Below the pieces are notes generated by a model that was given only the letters and a program-made list of their open reading frames with translations, was not told the origin of the DNA and did not search any database. Both the position numbers and the translations under genes were made by a program. A DNA stretch of 64,000 nt from Pisaster brevispinus (taxonomy: Eukaryota; Echinodermata; Asteroidea; Forcipulatida; Asteriidae), in assembly GCA_023634235.1 (NCBI GenBank), contig JAMKCF010000007.1:17676592-17740591 (forward strand), written 5' to 3'. The stretch's first letter is position 1, and each line of letters begins with the position of its first letter. Of this stretch, positions 60,605 to 64,000 are shown in pieces.

Positions 60605-61330
60605 CAACCAAGAATGCAAACGATCTGGACTTATTAGTGCACAAAGGAAAGATAAAATTCATGACCAATACCTCTTTTCAAGAAACTCTCAAGGATGTGT
60701 GTTGTTTTCGGAGGGTGCAGAGAAATCCTCCGCGACAGAAATCTACCAATATCACTGAAGAAAAAGGTGCATGATCAATGCGTACTCCCAACAATATCTT
60801 ATGGATGTCAAACATGCATGGGCGATAATTCAGTACATACATAATGAATTGGTTACCACTCAGAGGGTAATGGAAAGAATAATGCTAGGTATTACACGGA
60901 GAGACCAGAGACCTGTCCAAGCAATCAGAGACAAAACAAAAGTGACAGAAATCACAAAATATGTCCAAAAAATGAAATGGAAATGGGCAGGGCACGAAGC
61001 AAGGACGACAGACAGCAAATTGAATAAAAACCACAGAATGACAACCCATAATAGGCAAAAGATCCAGAAGTAGACCCCCCCCTAAAAAAAAATAAAAATA
61101 AATAAATAAATAAATAAATAAACAAATAAATAAATAAATAAAAAAGATAGAGATATGGAGAAGAACGCAGGGAAGACCTGGACTAGAACGACCAAGGCAA
61201 GGGCAACATGGAGGAATCTGACAGAGGGCTAAATCCTGCGGTGAAAGGACGATACCCAGGTACAAGGTACAAGGTACAAGGTACAAGGTACAAGGTACAA
61301 GGTACAAAGTACAAGGTACAAGGTACAAGG
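60605..61330 (+). pseudogene. 3' end of a LINE reverse transcriptase, RTE-like, frameshifted
   Basis: 60767-60825 in one frame reads VHDQCVLPTISYGCQTC; from about 60850 the +1 frame reads QRVMERIMLGITRRDQRP, then IRDKTKVTEITKYV and MKWKWAGHEART. This order (YGCQT block, MERxMLGIT block, KWxWAGHxAR block) is the thumb/C-terminal region of non-LTR retrotransposon reverse transcriptases of the RTE type. After an A-rich (AAAT)n insertion at 61085-61145, another frame gives RRNAGRPGLERPRQG, the expected GRP motif. At least one frameshift and the inserted low-complexity tract make it inactive, and all upstream domains are absent (5' truncation). Clade assignment is from memory of motif patterns. 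Confidence 0.8.
61257..61330 (+). repeat. 7-bp tandem repeat GGTACAA, about 10 copies
   Basis: Tandem GGTACAA with one AGTACAA variant, directly downstream of the LINE fragment. Short tandem tails are typical of the 3' ends of RTE-type LINEs, so it may be the element's tail. Confidence 0.85.
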
Positions 61331-62640
61331 CTATAACATTAAAGGGGAATTTAACTGCGGACTCGACCAGAGAGAAGTGTGCGCACAAGAGGGAGGTGTT
61401 CGCCGAGGTTCAAACTGAAATCTTTTCAAAAATGTGTTGTATATATAAGTTTGAACTGAGCGTCTTTCTCTGTATATGACAGAAACATCGCCTCGGTAGA
61501 AGTCATTTTGGATATGAGATACCAAATCGTTACTGTGGCCCGAGGTCAATTAAACCGTGTGGTCTTATGGCATCTTCTCGGAATACTAATTTGTTCAAAA
61601 TTCTAAGTTCCCGGCTACGGCCAAGCCGAAGTTTGTATTATGACGTCACAAAGTGCTCAAATTCTGTCATTCTTTTCTTTGTTCTTTTTTCATTTCGGCA
61701 GTCAAGTAATTAGGTATCTCACTTCACTTCCCAACGGACATTTTCGATGGACCCAATCTTGGAAGTTAACAACTACGGGAAGGTGAAGAAGGCCTGCAGA
61801 GAGACGACACGCCTGTTAAAGGCGGCCATCCACGGCTGTCAATTCCATCTTCTCGCGCTCGATTTCAGGAGTCCGAATGAATTAGCCCATCTCTTTGTTG
61901 AGCAAGGGTCATTAGGCACAAGAAGCGAGATTAATATGTTGGCGTGAACTCCCTTCTCGGTGCTCGGGGGACGCACCCGTTTGTCCCGAAAAAAAGAAAT
62001 CCCACACTTGGCTTGATAATGCAAACAGTGGATGAACAGGACGACAAACTAACTTCTAATTGCATAGCATTAGCCTTGCATTTCCAATCGCGTCCATATG
62101 GGCCATATTGGGCTCTTAGTGTCCATGAGGCAGTGAGTAAAGTTCTATGCCATCTGCTCACGTTGTGCGTCAGAAAGCGCGAAATAAGGCGTCAACGAAA
62201 AAACTACAAAAGTTGAAAGTAATATTCGAGAGTCGTTTCCAATGACTGCTTTGCGAGGTACATCATGCTCGTGTTTTTTTCTTTCTAAAACGTTATTTTC
62301 ATTTCTAAATTGTTAATTAATAAAGCGTTGTTGTTGCTATTGATTGTAAGTTGTTGTTTTTTCATCTATGTACGTCGTCCTATGTTTGTCCGTTTGTCTT
62401 TTCTCTGTCTGTCTCTGGCTGACTGCTGAAAGCCTTGGTTAATCAAATCAGTCTTCATACTCAACTTGTTTCGCTTTTCCAAGCCCATATATATTTCAGT
62501 ATATTCTAATCATTATTACCTTGTATATTGCATCACGAGATTGTTTACGAGAGTGTGAAAACATATATAAGTTGACTCGAAGTGGACGTCTCTTTTTTAG
62601 AAGTTTGACATGGACAAAAAAAAAGATGAAAATTTTCAAA
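61331..62640. other. Region with CRE and a 66-codon frame, weak exon candidate
   Basis: TGACGTCA at 61641-61648 lies 99 bp before an ATG at 61747 opening a 66-codon frame (start MDPILEVNNYGKVKKACRET). Its GGGAAG/GTGAAG after codon 12 resembles a splice donor. No domain is recognised. I cannot separate a real 5' exon from chance. Confidence 0.2.
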
Positions 62641-64000
62641 TAGTTTAATATTAATTAATCCGTTTAGCTATTGAATGATTGTGTTGTTGGGTTCTGCGAG
62701 AGAACGGCAGCAATCGCTGTCGTCTGTTTGTATGACACATTTGTCCGGGCTGTGTGTCTTGATTTTTCATTGAAGTTTGCCGCGACTTTCTGACGTCAAC
62801 GCCAAACCCAAGGACCAACGTAACGTAATGGGACTCTGGACAGTAATTATGTGTGTACCGCACACAGAAAAGATTGATCAATTGTCTAAACAGCCGCCAA
62901 ATGTCCCGGATCAGGGCATTTTCGGGTGGGGAAGAACCAGTAGTGTGTCTTTTCGAAACGATTACACCTGTTCCGTCTTAGGCTACGGCTACTATAAGTA
63001 ATGTTAAAAACGTGCACCTCTGGTAGGGGTCTCCAAGCAATGGGGACGAGCCCTAAGCCGGATCTGAAATCAAGTCGTGGTTTCGAAAAGGCTTATTTGA
63101 CAAGGTTGACAATACATTTTGTGAAGAAGATTCAATCTACTTAATGTCCTACTTGAATACAGAAAAAGACGACCCCGCCCCAAAAAGGCATTAACAACAA
63201 CAGACAAACAAGCAAACAAAAACACAAAAACAAACAAACTAACAGCTAAATTGTTTTTTGTTATTGTCCGCCTTCTCTATTTAGAACGTTACAAAATTCA
63301 AACCGCCTTTTTATTACTGGTAAATTGATATACAGGTCATGTTCTTTTGTTACTAACAATAAAGTACTTTCAGCTGTTTGCACCAGCAACAAGCCGAGGA
63401 TTGCGGATCTTAAGCCGTTCAACAACATCTTCAATACTGGAACCAATCTATTTTGGGACGTCAGTAGCTGCCGGAACGCATCAATATGAGACAACAAATT
63501 TAAAACAATAAATTTGAAAGACCGGTGGGGACTAAAATACTCCCAATGGTCATGATGGACTTGTCTTGTTACATAAATAGCTGGTGAGCGATTTACTAAG
63601 CGCATTGTAATCAGTAACCCCTAAAGAAGCTTATATCGAGAAAGGTAATTAATGGATTACTATAAAATACTTATTAGCATGACACGGGTAATTTCACACA
63701 AAAAACTCTTATATTGATGGTCATATTTTTGAAAGACTGGAAGCAGTAAAGACATTCGAGGTGTTATACATTTGAAGTTAACATTTAAAGTAACCTTTTG
63801 ATCGCTTTTTAAGCATTGTTCATCACAATAATTTTGACAAGTCACATTTGTATCCAAATAAAGTTTACCTGAATTCCTTACTTTTTAATGTTTATACGTA
63901 TATATATTTTTTTTTCTCGAGTTTCCTGCTATTTTGTTCCATTATTGGCATTTATTGGGCTTGATATAATAGTATGTAGCCCGTGGGGATGTAACCCATT
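62641..64000. other. Non-coding stretch to the window end
   Basis: TGACGTCA at 62791-62798 and a (CAAA)n-rich tract near 63195-63245. The minus-strand frame at 63261-63605 (114 codons) has a hydrophobic centre but no recognisable domain. Confidence 0.4.

Noticed and set aside
63261..63605. 114-codon minus-strand frame as reverse-transcriptase or protein fragment
   Set aside because: No conserved motif could be identified on reading.

Overview
The window is AT-rich, repeat-dense, non-coding-looking animal DNA and contains no bacterial or viral gene organisation. Long introns or intergenic DNA, many microsatellites, miniature inverted-repeat elements, tRNA-derived repeats and a LINE fragment point to a marine invertebrate. 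The foldback elements ending in GGGCTCGATTTCACA and the frequent palindrome TAGGCCTA remind me of echinoderm and other ambulacrarian genomes (a sea star is plausible). That placement rests on recollection and was not checked by a search.

Layout. 0-5 kb: non-coding, with a tRNA(Asn-like) repeat at 0.5 kb and a foldback element at 1.26-1.42 kb. 5.0-5.8 kb: a large TTG microsatellite with 133 perfect units at its core. 7.2-7.8 kb: a tandem dimer of the tRNA-centred repeat. 8.9-9.1 kb: a 150-bp element with 17-bp terminal inverted repeats. 12-15 kb: T/G homopolymers, degenerate TTG repeats and a decayed tRNA repeat. 15-24 kb: mostly featureless, with some hairpins. 24.2-24.6 kb: a 348-bp element with a visible 8-bp target duplication. 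28 kb: one foldback element nested in another. 33.6-33.8 kb: a CpG-rich, promoter-like patch. 36.4 kb: a second, different SINE. 40.2-43.2 kb: another tRNA-repeat dimer, a 29-bp minisatellite, a GGGTCA-rich repeat and a repeat-body fragment. 43.9-46.8 kb: the most gene-like part. 48-54 kb: repeats, hairpins and a 60-bp tandem array. 54.2-54.6 kb: 132 perfect GAA units. 55.1-58.4 kb: two related ~260-bp arms in inverted orientation. 59 kb: a 12-bp minisatellite. 60.6-61.3 kb: a broken LINE 3' end followed by a 7-bp tandem tail. The remainder is unannotated non-coding sequence.

Genes. Only one coding exon is reasonably supported: 46360-46755 (+), a 131-residue small type I membrane protein with a signal peptide, one transmembrane helix and a basic cytoplasmic tail. 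I do not recognise its family. A second, weaker candidate is a signal-peptide exon on the minus strand ending at a good splice donor (about 43889-44025). Most other open frames look like chance or microsatellite translation. There is no operon-like organisation. The main biological interest is the repeat architecture: a tRNA cloverleaf held between inverted repeats and dimerised at 317-319 bp, foldback families sharing one terminus, nuclear-receptor-like half-sites spread by a dispersed repeat, and an apparent excess of the CRE octamer TGACGTCA.
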